Positions 32,501 to 43,410 are shown, counted from the stretch's first letter. The stretch: DNA of 64,000 bases from Melitaea cinxia (GCF_905220565.1 NC_059417.1:10588518-10652517); one strand, 5' to 3'. The notes: a model not told the origin generated them from the letters alone. Numbers and translations: made by a program.

Positions 32501-35463
32501 ATACAGAACGCAACGCAGCAATCGACTTTTCTGTAGTTAGTCATTTTTAACATAAGTTTTGTACAGTTAGGACAAATTAACTATTACAGTGAACGCCACA
32601 GATTAGCCTAAACTTACTTATTTGTGATTGATACATCAAATAACTTTAGTAAAATCCGTGAGTGGTGACGTCAACTCACCCTCAACTTACAATTCCTAAC
32701 TCATATTGCAACATGTAAGGTACCTACTGCTCTACATTGTATTTAGTCTATCATTGCCGAGCTTAAAATCCAAAAACGCACGCCTCTTACTCCTTTAAAA
32801 CTATAGTTTGTAAGTTATACTTATCAGCGCCATCTAGTGACTTGTTTAAGAACTAATGATCGACCACATAACGATTAAACAGATGGCTCTGATGTACTTT
32901 CACATTATATGATTATATATATATTACTATGATAGAAACAAAAAATATTTATTGTAAGAAAATTTACGAATTTTTCAAAACTTAAGTTTACTAAAATTCA
33001 TTAACTTCACTAAATAAAACCGTAAATAGAAAACTTACTGTCAGGTCCTGGGAAACTGTGCAAGTGTACCGGTATGTTATCTTTGAAGGCGACAGTCGCA
33101 CAAACTCCGAGCAGCAGCGAGCAAGTACGCCAAAACGCTTTGTTCACTTGCTGGGGTTCGGCTATGTTGAATCTTTGCAACTGTAAAATAATTAGACATT
33201 TCGTCGATTAATAAACCGACTTCAAAAATAGGAGGGTTCTGAATTTGACTTTTTTTAACGTGTTTTCCGTTAGAATTTCTATCTGGGTGGAAAGGTGATG
33301 CTTGTCATGTGGTCCCATTTGATTTTAATCGAGAAGCGACGAGTACTTTTTGAGTTATCGCTAATAATGCGTATTTGTTTGCTTGACTAGTTTTTTGTCG
33401 ACCGTCGTTGTACTGTCGTTGTCCTGTCATTACCTCAAACTATTTTCAATAGCTACACATACAATGTAACAGCTTTATGTATTACTATTATAAAGCCGGT
33501 TAATTGAGAAACATCAATCGAAACCAAATCAAACATTACTTTATTTGTATTATATTAAGGAAACTTACAAAAAAATATTTATAACACCATTTTAAAAATT
33601 AAAATAATCTTCGTTATTAATAAATTAATCATAGTCAAATTGAAACTACCACTGATTTGAAATGTAGATTTTGTAGACAATAATTAAATACAAACCCAAT
33701 AATTAAGCTAAAACTTACTTAAAAATAAAACTAATATAATAATTTCAATAATTAAAAACACAACCCTTAAAATATTAGTTTAGATTATTGAATAAAGTTC
33801 TCATCATTACATCATCATCATTACAGCCTATACAGTCCACTGCTGGACATAGGCCTCCACAAGTTTACGCCAAAAATAACGTGAACTCATGTGTTTTGCC
33901 CATAGTCACCACGCTGGGCAGGCGGGTTGGTGACTGCAGTACTGGCTTTGTCGCACCGAAGACGCTGCTGCCCGTCTTCGGCCTGTGTATTTCAAAGCCA
34001 GCAGTTGGATGGTTATTCCGCCATCGGTCGGCTTCTTAAGTTCCAAGGTGGTAGCGGAACTGTGTTATCCCTTAGTCGCCTCTTACGACACCCACGGGAA
34101 GAGAGGGGGTGGCTAAATTCTTTAGTGCCGTAGCCACACAGCACGAATAAAGTTCTATTTCTAGGTAATTTACTTTACTCACTTCTAATGTACAGTTTTC
34201 TGTTAATGGTCTGTGCATATCCCAGTATATGGAACCATTAAGCAGCGCCAGTGCACTGGACTCCATATGCCATTCACCCAGATCTAAAATTATATATTTA
34301 ATTAACTATCCTATTGAAATATTTAATGCAAAAGTTGAAAGTAGTTCACGTAGATAGCTGAATCTAGAACAATATTTAGACCGCCTTTTATTCAGACATT
34401 CCCATGGGGTTAGAGGTAATGGCAGGGATGTCAAATACACAGCCCCCGGGCCTAATTGCAATATGTCAAAGAAAACAATTAGGACATCACACAATTCCTC
34501 TACGGAAGTTTTAAAATGTGCATTTTTTTTATTTGAATCTGGCCCACCTACACATTCTAAATTTAATATGTGGCCCTCTGCAAAATTGAGTTTGACACCC
34601 CTGGGTTATAGAAAAAAAATTATATGTTAGCTATAAATTATGCTGCGTCAGCTGGTATACTTATAATAATAGTGGTTCTTACGTTTTGCACAATCATGAG
34701 GCGTTGATATGTCCTTATTCATGATCAAAGTGCAGTCATTAGGAACACCTTTGTAGGTAACTTCTATTTTCTCTATTCTTCCCACTTTCTCCAACTGCCG
34801 TTTCTTCTCTAGGACGAAAAGATGGTGACGTCGTTCTAATGCCTCTTGTGTGCTTAAACATCCTTTAAATAATAATTTAATAATTATTGGTAGTGAAAAA
34901 GTACTTTTGTTTCTTAATAGATAATTTTGGAAATTAAACCAAAAATGTATATCAGAAAAATATATACTTATACTAGCTTGCACCTGCTGCTTCGCTCACA
35001 TTGATTTTTTTTTTTAATAAAAAGTAGCCTATGTTACGTCTAATACCTCCAAGAATATATGTACAAAGTTTCGTGATGATGTGTTAAGCAGTTTTCGCGT
35101 CGCGTAAAGCATAACAAAAAAAACTTACATTATTATATTACAAAAGAATTATCTACAGTTACAGAGATCTTATAACATCTAAATTAAGTTAGTAGAAAAT
35201 ATAAATATTTAAGTACAATAAAAAACTATAAATAAATAGTATATGTACATAACAATGTATTTATAATAGTAACAAACTAATAAAATAAAATTAAAAGTAT
35301 TTATGTCACAAATGTTGCTATTTTGCTTTATTTACACATTTTTTAATCCGCATAATTATAAACGAAAGTTTATTAATTTATTAAACTCACTTATAGCGGG
35401 TAAGCCTTTTGAATTATGACTTAACAAAAGCGTTTTCGATAAAGATAGTGCACGTTGTTTCAT
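29582..35463 (-). CDS. MRPL39: mitochondrial large-subunit ribosomal protein L39, eight exons
   Basis: Exons in transcript order: 35391-35463, 34683-34862, 34183-34283, 33039-33180, 32113-32397, 31314-31427, 30589-30704, 29582-29662. All introns GT-AG, frame continuous, 363 residues (human protein about 338). The N-terminus (MKQRALSLSKTLLLSHNSKG) is basic and amphipathic, as expected of a mitochondrial import signal. Diagnostic stretches: RIEKIEVTYKG and LIMNKDISTPHDCA (exon 2), the HLGEWHM and IYWDMHRPL region (exon 3), VNKAFWRTCSLLLGV (exon 4), ALEMFVDNQHKVKQIP (exon 5), KYVDISKGPLISNTGQIG (exon 6), YRFQGVALP (exon 7). The family resembles the N-terminal part of threonyl-tRNA synthetase and is part of the 39S mitoribosomal subunit. 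Introns 2 and 3 carry MITEs and an RTE-derived element 27 bases from exon 3. Confidence 0.95.
30171..30478 (+). mobile_element. non-autonomous Helitron (308 bp), diverged
   Basis: Begins TCTAATATGTAAAATTTTCG after an A and ends TTTGCCAGGTCAGGTAG before a T. The last bases are GTAG where CTAG is expected. Internal text AACCCTAAATTTTCACCC is shared with 15640-16010. In the last intron of MRPL39. Confidence 0.65.
30904..31112. mobile_element. MITE with long inverted ends
   Basis: Left GGTCCGGGAGCCAG ... AATCGAAACTTCGTAAAAT and, read inward from the right, GGTCCGGCAGCCAGG ... ATTCGAAACTTCGTAAAAT. The inverted arms are about 80-90 bases with small gaps. The middle contains GGAGTCGCAGCTGACGGTTA, repeated at 59293. 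No clear target duplication. Confidence 0.65.
31500..31610. repeat. short dispersed repeat
   Basis: GATCACACTTTTCGTAACGCTCTCGT, given here in two overlapping words (GATCACACTTTTCG and TCGTAACGCTCTCGT), also occurs near 12073, with CCAGCCTACTCC after it in both places. Class unknown. Confidence 0.4.
31680..31915 (+). repeat. LINE 3' repeat (CR1/Zenon-like)
   Basis: AGTACCGCAACCTTACAGAA, CTGTGGTGAGTAAGGTGGTC, GAGCTCCTGG and TACCATCAGGTAAAACGTAA followed by GCTTGTTTACC. This is the recurrent tail also seen at 53583, 60068, 62880 and 63298. In intron 5 of MRPL39. Confidence 0.6.
33205..33405 (+). repeat. ACCGACTTC-family element, partial
   Basis: AAACCGACTTCAAAAATAGG at the start and TGGTCCCATTTGATTTTAAT inside; the distal end is missing. 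In intron 3 of MRPL39. Confidence 0.5.
33802..34144 (-). mobile_element. RTE-derived non-autonomous element (343 bp) with TSD
   Basis: Target duplication GAATAAAGTTCT at 33790-33801 and 34145-34156. On the minus strand it starts GTGCTGTGTGGCTACGGCAC, runs through the RTE 5' UTR to the ATGAGTTC of the ORF start, then joins directly to the last ~60 bases of the RTE 3' end and finishes in an ATGATG tail. The coding region is absent. The insertion lies in MRPL39 intron 3, 27 bases from exon 3. Confidence 0.85.
34423..34603. mobile_element. hAT-like MITE (181 bp)
   Basis: Ends CAGGGATGTCAAATAC and, inward from the right, CAGGGGTGTCAAACTC. Flanking 8-mers GGTAATGG and GGTTATAG match at 6 of 8. No ORF. 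In MRPL39 intron 2. Confidence 0.75.
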
Positions 35464-36292
35464 ATTCAAATATTATTTTATACTTCAAATAGATTCAATT
35501 TACTTTTTTATGAAAACAATATTTTAGGTTATACGTTATACGGAAATCTTATCACAGATGGGATTGACATATACTTTTAGTGTTGCTATCACCTTTATAA
35601 CAGTTAAGGCCCTTTCCTCATAAGCAAGGTAATAGGTATGTTTCATGGTTTACTATTTGTTCATGTGATATAAATAATAAACTAACGTGATAATCTCTAA
35701 AACAGTAGTTTTTTAACGAATATTAACAGTCTTATGAAATTAAAATTATATTTTATAGTTATTTAACATTTTGATATATTACTGGAGTTATGATTCACAA
35801 TTACACTTCATTTTAAAATTTACTAGTGACATCATTCTAGAAACTTCTTTCAATTTAATAACAATAATAATAATAATATTCTTTATTGCACACCATTAAA
35901 AGATACAAACACAAGTAGTACAATTAGAGGAAAATGTACAAAGGCAGTCTTATTGCTAAAAGAGAGATTTCTTCCAGACATCCTTTGGGTATAGGATTTA
36001 AATATAGGTACATATTTAATATTAGTAAAGAATCTGTCATTTTTACATGTTAAAATTTTTATTTAAAAAAAAAAGCAATATATCGTTTGAAAAAATATGT
36101 GGATTTTAATGTAGCCTTAAAAATAAATTAATTAATCAGTCTAGTGTATACTGACTAAAGCATACACGTTTTTTTTTTAATATTCTTTTTAATCTAAACT
36201 ATTTAATGTACATACAAGTATCTTTTTCTTTAATTAAAAAAAAAACAAATAACACTTTCAGCACCGTTTATTACAATTTACAAAAATACTTC
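35464..36292. other. between MRPL39 start and TP53RK 3' end
   Basis: AT-rich. Holds the putative MRPL39 promoter (no core element identified), a LINE-like 3' tail on the minus strand at 35873-35990, and the TP53RK polyadenylation signal (AATAAA on the minus strand, 36267-36272). Confidence 0.5.
36267..36272 (-). terminator. polyadenylation signal of TP53RK
   Basis: AATAAA on the minus strand, about 21 bases beyond the stop codon at 36293. Confidence 0.6.
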
Positions 36293-37015
36293 TTAACCAA
36301 CCATAGTCCTCTTCCGGCCCCGAGCCCTCACATCTTCATACTTGTTTACAATTTCCTTAATATTACTTTTACTAGAACTCTTATAAGCATCGAATATTTT
36401 ACTGAATAAGTCTGGATAGTCGTTATGAGTACTGATTAGAGCTCGTTCTAGAACATACAAATCAACACCTTTATCTTCAGCGCTTGAATCAATGTATGAT
36501 AGACCAAAGTCTATCATTACTAAGTCAACATTGTCATGATTTAGCCATTTTGAGTCATTGACAGAACTGGTAGGGTCTTTTTCCACGAGAAGCATGTTTG
36601 ATGTAGTCAAATCACCGTGTATAATGTTGTTATCATGCAATTTTCTCACCGTTTTTCCGATTTTTACAGCATAAATATCTAAACTGTTCGTAAATTCTTT
36701 ATTGTTACTATTTGACTTTGTCAAGTTTATAATGAAATCTTTAACGGTAATGCTGTGTTGAAAATGTTCCATATAGATGCGTCGACGGTCGAAATCTACT
36801 AAATACAACGCTGGAGTCCTGACTCCTGCTGACTTACAGCGTACGATCGATCTTGCTTCATTTTTAATTCTCTCTTTGGTAATAGATGTATCCAAATCTG
36901 GATGACGATAGTTTTTCTTGAACCTCTCCTTAATAAGTGTGGGTCTTCCAAGGTACTCGCATATGTACAACTTAGCTTCAGCACCCTGTTTCAATATTTT
37001 TAGATTTTCACACAT
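36293..37015 (-). CDS. TP53RK: TP53-regulating kinase / Bud32, KEOPS subunit
   Basis: Single-exon gene, 240 residues, close to the usual length for eukaryotic Bud32. Kinase features: atypical glycine-loop QGAEA at 10-14, ATP-binding Lys29 in LIKERF, KNYRHPDLD at 34-42, catalytic loop HGDLTTSN at 133-140 (Asp135, Asn140), DFG-type metal-binding Asp169 in MIDFGLS, and the conserved C-terminal basic tail RARGRKR at 230-236 followed by TMVG. The kinase is a small, RIO-like protein without the usual C-lobe extension. Family role: with Kae1/OSGEP and partners it makes the t6A modification at position 37 of ANN-decoding tRNAs in the cytosol. The start is the first ATG, just upstream of the conserved ILKQGAEA; all key residues are present. 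Confidence 0.95.
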   Translation of the reverse strand: MCENLKILKQGAEAKLYICEYLGRPTLIKERFKKNYRHPDLDTSITKERIKNEARSIVRCKSAGVRTPALYLVDFDRRRIYMEHFQHSITVKDFIINLTKSNSNNKEFTNSLDIYAVKIGKTVRKLHDNNIIHGDLTTSNMLLVEKDPTSSVNDSKWLNHDNVDLVMIDFGLSYIDSSAEDKGVDLYVLERALISTHNDYPDLFSKIFDAYKSSSKSNIKEIVNKYEDVRARGRKRTMVG

Positions 37016-37279
37016 GTTAAAGTTTTATAACCTATAAGAAATAAATCCTGAATTAAATTAATTTGCAAACACTATTATAAATTTAAAAGTTATAAATAAT
37101 TCTGTGTTTCAATGAAATATTTTGTTTATTTTTGTTTATTTATTGTTTAGCGGTTACTTTTGTAAGCAACTAATAAGTAAACATTTCTATTTGACATTTG
37201 ACAAAGTTGTCAAATTATCAAGACCACATAAAAAATTTTTTGTATGTAAACTATCAAAGTTTGATCAAATAAAATTATT

Positions 37280-37399
37280 ATGAATGATTTAAAAATACTC
37301 AAAAGGAAAAATACGCTTAAGGGAAGCGAAAATTTTCCCAATATTGTGCGAAATACTTCAGATTTACAGTTCTGTCTTCTGCGTAGAAAGAAACGTTAG
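37280..37399 (+). CDS. small basic ORF (39 residues) upstream of the next gene, doubtful
   Basis: ATG at 37280 opens 39 codons (MNDLKILKRKNTLKGSENF... ending LLRRKKR) and stops with TAG. It is divergent from TP53RK by 264 bases and 350 bases before the coding exon at 37750. No homologue is recognised. It may be a micropeptide, an upstream ORF, a first exon (TTACAG|TTCTG has no good donor), or chance. Confidence 0.2.
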   Translation: MNDLKILKRKNTLKGSENFPNIVRNTSDLQFCLLRRKKR

Positions 37400-37439
37400 T
37401 ACGATATGATAAAAATCGTCCTATAAGAACCGCACTTTA

Positions 37440-37749
37440 AATTCAGTACCAGTTGGCACTTATATCAACTTACTATACCTACGTAGTATGAGTTTATGAG
37501 TATTTCACTCGCTGGAGCAGGGGAGGCTGTGCGGGCGTCTGAATTTGGTTGCACCCGTGCCGGCAGTGGCACGACGTACAATCCGAGCGTTTTATCCCAC
37601 TAATTTATTTAATGGAAACAGTGATTTATAGACACTTTTAATCATTATTGACTGCGATAAATATTCGAGAACCGATTTGGGTGTATAAAAAATAAAACCT
37701 CTTTTGAGTGTATACTATTTGGTGTTTTAATATTTTTTAATAAGTGAAA
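37440..37749 (+). promoter_or_regulatory. probable promoter/5' UTR of the gene starting at 37750
   Basis: Contains a local GC-rich stretch (GAGGCTGTGCGGGCGTCTG and GTGCCGGCAGTGGCACGAC at 37525-37575), unusual against the AT-rich surroundings, and an arthropod initiator-like TTCAGTACC near 37442. No TATA box assigned. Confidence 0.35.
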
Positions 37750-37803
37750 ATGTCTGTGGAAGGTATGGAATACGACAATATTGTGCAGAATGGGCCTAAA
37801 AAA
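37750..37803 (+). CDS. first coding exon of an unidentified gene (partial)
   Basis: ATG in good context (GTGAAAATGTC, A at -3) opens 18 codons reading MSVEGMEYDNIVQNGPKK, ending at a consensus donor AAA|GTGAGT at 37804, phase 0. No downstream exon could be identified in the remaining 26 kb, which is mostly transposons, so either the intron is very long or the rest lies beyond the window. Product not recognised. Confidence 0.5.
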
Positions 37804-38233
37804 GTGAGTATTTTCTAAGTTATTAATTTAAATTTTTCTGCATAAATAAATCTAGTGTATCGGTTAGTCATGGCATGTCGCGCCGTATTGATAGCAAGGG
37901 GGTGAAGTGGCGTACTATAGAACTGTCTGGGTGCATTTTAGTAGATATAGGAATGCAGGCACGCCTTTAGCCGGCTAATGTGATTTTAGTCTGATGTGTC
38001 TGGAAGATGAGTAATACTTACTTTTGAAAGAGACAACGTTAATTACATTTACACGACCAGTTTAAATTTAATTTAAATAAATATTTTACAGCTAGGCTGT
38101 TTTATTTAAGATCTTAGCTAAGAATATATTTTTCAGGTTTAGAAAAATTTAGAAACTGTAACTTTTGATTAATATGCCTACGAGAAAAAGAAGACGAACG
38201 AGGAGAGAGTTGGGATTTCAGTTATTATTAATA

Positions 38234-39409
38234 CTAGCTGTGCCCGCGGCTTCGCCCGCGTTGAAATTAGTGCCTCAAAGTTTTCCCGGCAAACTTCCAG
38301 TGGAACTCTCATCGAAATCGGCTTAGCCGTTCCGTAAACCTTCCTCTTGCCAATGGTGGAACTCTCTCTCTTATGGTGAAACCGCATGAAAATCCGTTCA
38401 GTAGATTTTGAGCGAATCGATCACACACACTTTTGGGGACTTTGTTTTTATAATACACTAACTCTTGCCCGCGACTACGTCAGCGTGGTTATGAAGATAC
38501 GCGTTACTATTAAGATGTTTAACGCAAATTACTTTTTATTTCAGTCACTTGAAATGCTTATCAAACTGAGTAACTTTTTAAAAGGCACAATTTAGTATAA
38601 TTTAATAGTTATTTTTATAAAACCTCTCTATAAACCACATTTTTAGTTTTATTTTCAGGCTGTATATGTTTATACAAACTATCAACCCCAATTAAATCCC
38701 CTTAGCGGTGGAATATCGTAAAATCCGTTCTTAGTGGACGTCTGCTAACTATAATCTACCTCCCTGCCAAATTTCATCTTTGCCCAACCTGGATGGATAG
38801 ACCACCCAGCGGTGTTTGAGTTTTCGTGATGAGTGAATTAGTGATTTTTTTCTTTTATATATATAGATAACGATGCATTATTTGGACACCTCCTCACCAT
38901 CTATAGAGCATATATTTTAAATTTCAAGTCTCTTACTTCAAAAACATAGGACTTTCATACAAACTTCCAATCCCCGTTTTATCCCCTTAGGGGTCGAGTT
39001 TCGTAAAATCAGTTCGTAGCAGATGTCTACGCTCTATAAGAAACCTACCTACCAAATTTCAAGTTTGTAGCTGTTACAGTTCCGGAGATTTCGTGATGAG
39101 TGACTCAACCTACCATCCCCCGTTTTAACCCCAAAAGGGAGCTGATTTCTAAAGATACATTATTTGGATACCGTCTCATCATCTATAGAGCATAAATTTT
39201 AAATTTCAAATCTCTTACTTCAAAAACAGATGACTTTCATACAAACTTTCAACCACCGTTTTACCTCCTTGGGGGCGAATTTCATAAAATTCGTTCTTAA
39301 CGAATGTCTACGTCTTATAAGGAGCCTACCTACCAAATTTCAAGTTTGTAGGTCTTATAGTTTCGGAGATTTCGTGATGAGTGACCTTTCGCTTTTATAT
39401 ATGTATAGA
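38234..39409 (-). mobile_element. Helitron, non-coding, 1.2 kb
   Basis: On the minus strand it starts TCTATACATATATAAAAGCG after an A (complement at 39409) and ends in the hairpin-bearing CGGGCGAAGCCGCGGGCAC followed by AGCTAG at 38234, before a T. A second internal 5'-like start (TCTATATATATAAAAG, complement near 38868) and repeated text CCTACCTACCAAATTTCAAG (near 39045 and 39328) indicate an internal duplication or one Helitron captured by another. No Rep/helicase coding is seen. Confidence 0.7.
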
Positions 39410-39500
39410 TAGATAGAAGATAGAAGATAGATGTATAGATAAAGATAAAAATTATTTACTTTATATTTATTATTATTAATTTTATATATTAATCTGATAA
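39410..39500. repeat. GATAGA/GATAGAA microsatellite
   Basis: GATAGATAGAAGATAGAAGATAG run abutting the Helitron 5' end, given here as overlapping words GATAGATAGAAG and GAAGATAGATG. Confidence 0.5.
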
Positions 39501-39879
39501 TGGTGAAAGATTAAGAATCATAATTTTACAATAATAAAATATACCTATACGAAAATACTCATGTACTTACACTCATGTACGTACATACTTTAAACAATAA
39601 ATATTGAAAGCATAAAGAGAATATTTTCATAACATTTCTCTTTATCAGGCGGGAAAGTAAAAAAAAAAAAAACGCATTAAATTATTCAAATAATTTGTTT
39701 TCCCACCAAAACGAGCATGGGAGTTTTAGTTAAAACAGTTAGTGTCTGAGCATTATATTAGTGAAACGGTACACGAACAATGGCGGGATCAACAAATGTA
39801 ACAGTTAGTTACGGATAACACGGTTATTGGTTACATTTTAACCGAATGTTTGAGTATGATTCAGATTAATCGATGATTT

Positions 39880-39945
39880 GACCAATTTGAGGCGCGGTCT
39901 CACTTGCGCGGTTGTCGCGGGTTCGTTCCCCGCTGTATATTTTAT
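39880..39945 (+). repeat. tRNA-like fragment, probable SINE remnant
   Basis: GGCGCGGTCTCACTTGCGCG followed by GCGGGTTCGTTCCCCGC, a B-box-like hairpin. The acceptor and anticodon arms of a real tRNA gene cannot be completed. Confidence 0.35.
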
Positions 39946-39949
39946 AAGG

Positions 39950-40222
39950 CCCTGTTACACCGGTTACGGATAACGCTATTTAGACGACAGTATCCAACAG
40001 ATAAAACTTTGATACATTATTATTTTTTAACTTCGTATTCTACTATATTTATGAGATATTTCTTTTCAGAAATGTGATATTTGTGAATATAAAATTATAG
40101 TTTATTAATTGAAAAGAAACAGGCTCTAATGGGCTATTATACTTTCTACTGCTAAAGTAAATTCGTAACTTATGTGCTGGATGAACTTCAGAACAGCTGA
40201 AACAGACCCTTATAGCCTTTAA
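39950..40222. mobile_element. MITE family copy B (GGCC-ended)
   Basis: AGGCCCTGTTACACCGGTTA at the left; GAACAGCTGAAACAGACCCT at the right. Shares GATAAAACTTTGATACATTA with the copy at 53040 (GATAAAGCTTTTGATACATT). Inverted tips are imperfect. Confidence 0.5.
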
Positions 40223-40299
40223 CGTGCACGGTCTCAACCACAACTTTTACTAATAATGTGGTGTCATTGAGAATTGTCATTTGTCAATTTTGTAAGGCT

Positions 40300-40610
40300 T
40301 GTTAACCAACTTCAAAAAATCCTTTATTTCTTTAGGAGGTTTTCAAGTTATGGTATTTTTTATGTGTGGTACATCATAACATTTTACTGGATATACTGAT
40401 TTTGATGATTCTTTTTTTTTTAATTGAAAGCTGATGCTTGTCATGTGATCCCATTTAAATTTGATCGAGTATTGACAAGTATTTTTTGAGTTATTTCTAA
40501 TAATGCGTATTTCATTGATTAATTATTATATCGACTACCTACGCAGTATTACTTACCGATATAAATTCAAGTCGGGTTTTTTTCATTTGCGGGCAATTTG
40601 TTAAATTTCA
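40300..40610 (+). repeat. ACCGACTTC-family element, diverged
   Basis: AACCAACTTCAAAAAATCC at the left and AAGTCGGGTTTTTTTCATTTG at the right (written in parts AAGTCGGGTTTTTTTCA and TTTGCGGGC); internal TGTCATGTGATCCCATTTA as in other copies. Confidence 0.55.
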
Positions 40611-40739
40611 ATTTTTATAAAGTCGCTTGATCATGGCGTCTGCAACGTCTCTGAAATATCGGTGCTCCAAAATGAACAACGCCGTAAGACCCGTATAAAT
40701 AAATAAATAAATAAATAAATATCATATAACATACACACA

Positions 40740-40945
40740 CGGTCGTCTGTTTCTATGGTAAGCAGCTTAATGCTTGTGTTGCAGGCCGACTATTGTAACT
40801 TTTTTTTCGATAAATATACATAGAAATAATACATATATAATATCCAAATATACAAAAACAAATATTGCACCCAGACTCAGGCAGGAACCGAACCCGCAAC
40901 ACGCGGAACAGAAAGCACTACAAACTGCGCCAACGGGCTAGTCAA
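40740..40945 (-). repeat. tRNA-derived SINE, second family
   Basis: Minus strand reads a head with GTTGCGGGTTCGGTTCCTGC and a body with TATTTATCG. The plus strand ends GCGCCAACGGGCTAGTC. The body differs from the 14488 family. Confidence 0.45.
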
Positions 40946-43399
40946 AGTCTAAAGTATAAGTACAAGTGTAGGTATATTGTCTTTAGTTCTATTCCGATGA
41001 TTGTCGTGGTGTAGCCGTTTCTGTTTGTTCTGTCTGTTACTCCCGACACGGCACAGGATTTTATATTACTCGGGTTATTGTGATCGGGTACAAATTACTT
41101 TATATCTACGTTTTTAATCCTTGAATATGAAAGCGACATCTATAGAATGAAGAACTATATGAGAAAAGTAACTGTTTCATGTGTCACAAATATCTAGCGA
41201 TAAAAAATAAATCATTAAGAGTCATTTCACAAAAATCGGTAACAATCCGCGAAATTGTAATATTTTGACGTCGTTAATCTCAGTGTTGGATGCAATAATG
41301 TAATTTATATTCTTGAAATATAATAGAGCAACCTTTGTTGTAGTCCATAGTCAGATCAGAATTTTGATTTATATTATGTGTATAAAATTATTAACCTTTT
41401 CATCAGCCTCCTCCCTGGGTAAACGGTCGCATGTATACTTTGAAGTCCTACTTTTCAATAACCGCTACGTTGAAACCATTTTAAAAAAATATCATAATAT
41501 GTGGAATATAATTTTGTTGTCCACTATCATAGATTTTTATTCCATTTGTATCTCTATTAAACGATAAAAAAAATTTAAAGTTACGAATATTTTCCAAATA
41601 AGTACAATTTTAAAAGCGATATTTCTCTTAGAAAACTAAGAAATTTTAACGAACTATCTTCATCAAAGTAAACTTACATCATTAAGGAATACAAAAAAAA
41701 TAATTAAAAGATGTAATTATTTTTAATACATTTTATATTAAATAATAAAAAGATAGTATATATTGCCACGCATCAAGCCCGGTAAATCAGTCGAGCGCTA
41801 GCGCTCTTAGAGGTAAGGTCCACGCCAAATTCTGCGCAGCCGTCTCTTTCGCTCACACGCGCCAAGCGCCTGTTGTTATAGCGGATAAAACGCATTTGAT
41901 ACTTTCATAATAAAATATAAATAAAATAAACATATTACGAAAATGACTGTAAAATAATATAATGATAATTTCTGTAAACAAATGTATAATTTAATTTTCT
42001 TTTCTCACACTATCAATACAAATAGGCATTTCAATCTGTTTGTCTTGTTATTTGTTAATTAATATGTTTGTCGGTGTCGATGTCATTAAATGCTTTTTTA
42101 TTCATATCGTAAATATTAGATTCATTCGTAAACTGAAAAAACTAAATCAATTTAAAAAAATTGTTTCATAAAATTGATTTTTTTAATTTTATTTTAAATT
42201 TATTGACTGTTGTTATATAACATACTTGAAATTTTTAACAAATTAATTATGTAAAAAACATTTTATACCATAGTTATAATTTTTATTATACATCAGAAAA
42301 TGATCACGATGGTCTTTTGGTTGTCACACTATACGTACTAGCACAAAGATCGCGCGGCTCGTACGACTCGCGCGATGCGACCAAATTTACCTAAACTTGC
42401 AGAGCGTAAAATTGTGAAATGGCTCTTAATGACGTTACCTATTTCTTATTGTAAAAATATTTTCAAAGTATGATAAATTAATTATGTTAACATTTTGCTT
42501 TCTGTTAAATTTATTTGCGTGATGAACTTAGTCAACCAATTGTGAAACAAACTACTCCTTAAACATATATGCATGCATAATAAGAAACACAGTCAACAAC
42601 TAGTATTACAAGCCTCGAGCAAATCTGTGTGAGATTACTAATGCGTTATTAACTTAATATTAAGAATGGAATCATTATGTTAATCGCAATGTCTGTGCGT
42701 TTGTTCGTCGACCCATGACCGTATGCATGACGTAATGCGTTTACATTAAAAAAATATTGTCTATGGTAACTTTTTTTTTTAATTTATAAGATTTAAAAAT
42801 TATTTCTTTTATTTTCTTTTTGTACAGATAAATTATTAACAAGAAACTTCATACATAATTATATTGGGGGATATCCATAATAACATACAGACTACTTTTT
42901 AACCCCATATTCCCACGGGATCGGAAAATTACGCGGGTGAAACTACGAGGCGCAGCTAATGTATTATAATATAAGTATGAGTACTAATCACAAGTTAATT
43001 CAATAAAACCTTTTGTGAAACCTAACAAGTGTCATGTCAAATAAGCGGATAGAAGTTGTCATAATTTTGTATAATATTAATGACATTTGGACATTCTACA
43101 AGGCTTAGGACTTAACGTAGTAATGCCTAATCTTCAAACAGACATAATTTAGTAAAAACTATATATTTAGGTCAAACTTTTATGTGTTAGTAGCTTATAC
43201 TCACGGCTACGTCTGGCTTGTTTATTCGTTGTTTCTTAAAATTTTTACGACTCATTAAATGAAGATATCGCAATATTTTTAGATAAGGTCCAAGTGTTTA
43301 AGAAATAAAGCTTAGAAGAATCAAATTCAACTCAGTTGTTGTATCTTGATGTGTGCGCAACGACAGAACCCTGTTATTTTATTTATTTACTAAACATTT
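40946..43399. other. AT-rich, mostly unassigned stretch
   Basis: No coding frame supported. Two GC-rich islets stand out: 41765-41885 (TCGAGCGCTAGCGCTC, TCGCTCACACGCGCCAAG) and 42335-42390 (GATCGCGCGGCTCGTACGAC). They could be the ends of an unrecognised transposon of about 0.6 kb or regulatory DNA. Confidence 0.35.
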
Positions 43400-43410
43400 T
43401 GAGATATATT

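Noticed and set aside
36206..36409. 67-codon plus-strand frame
   Set aside because: Antisense of the TP53RK 3' end.
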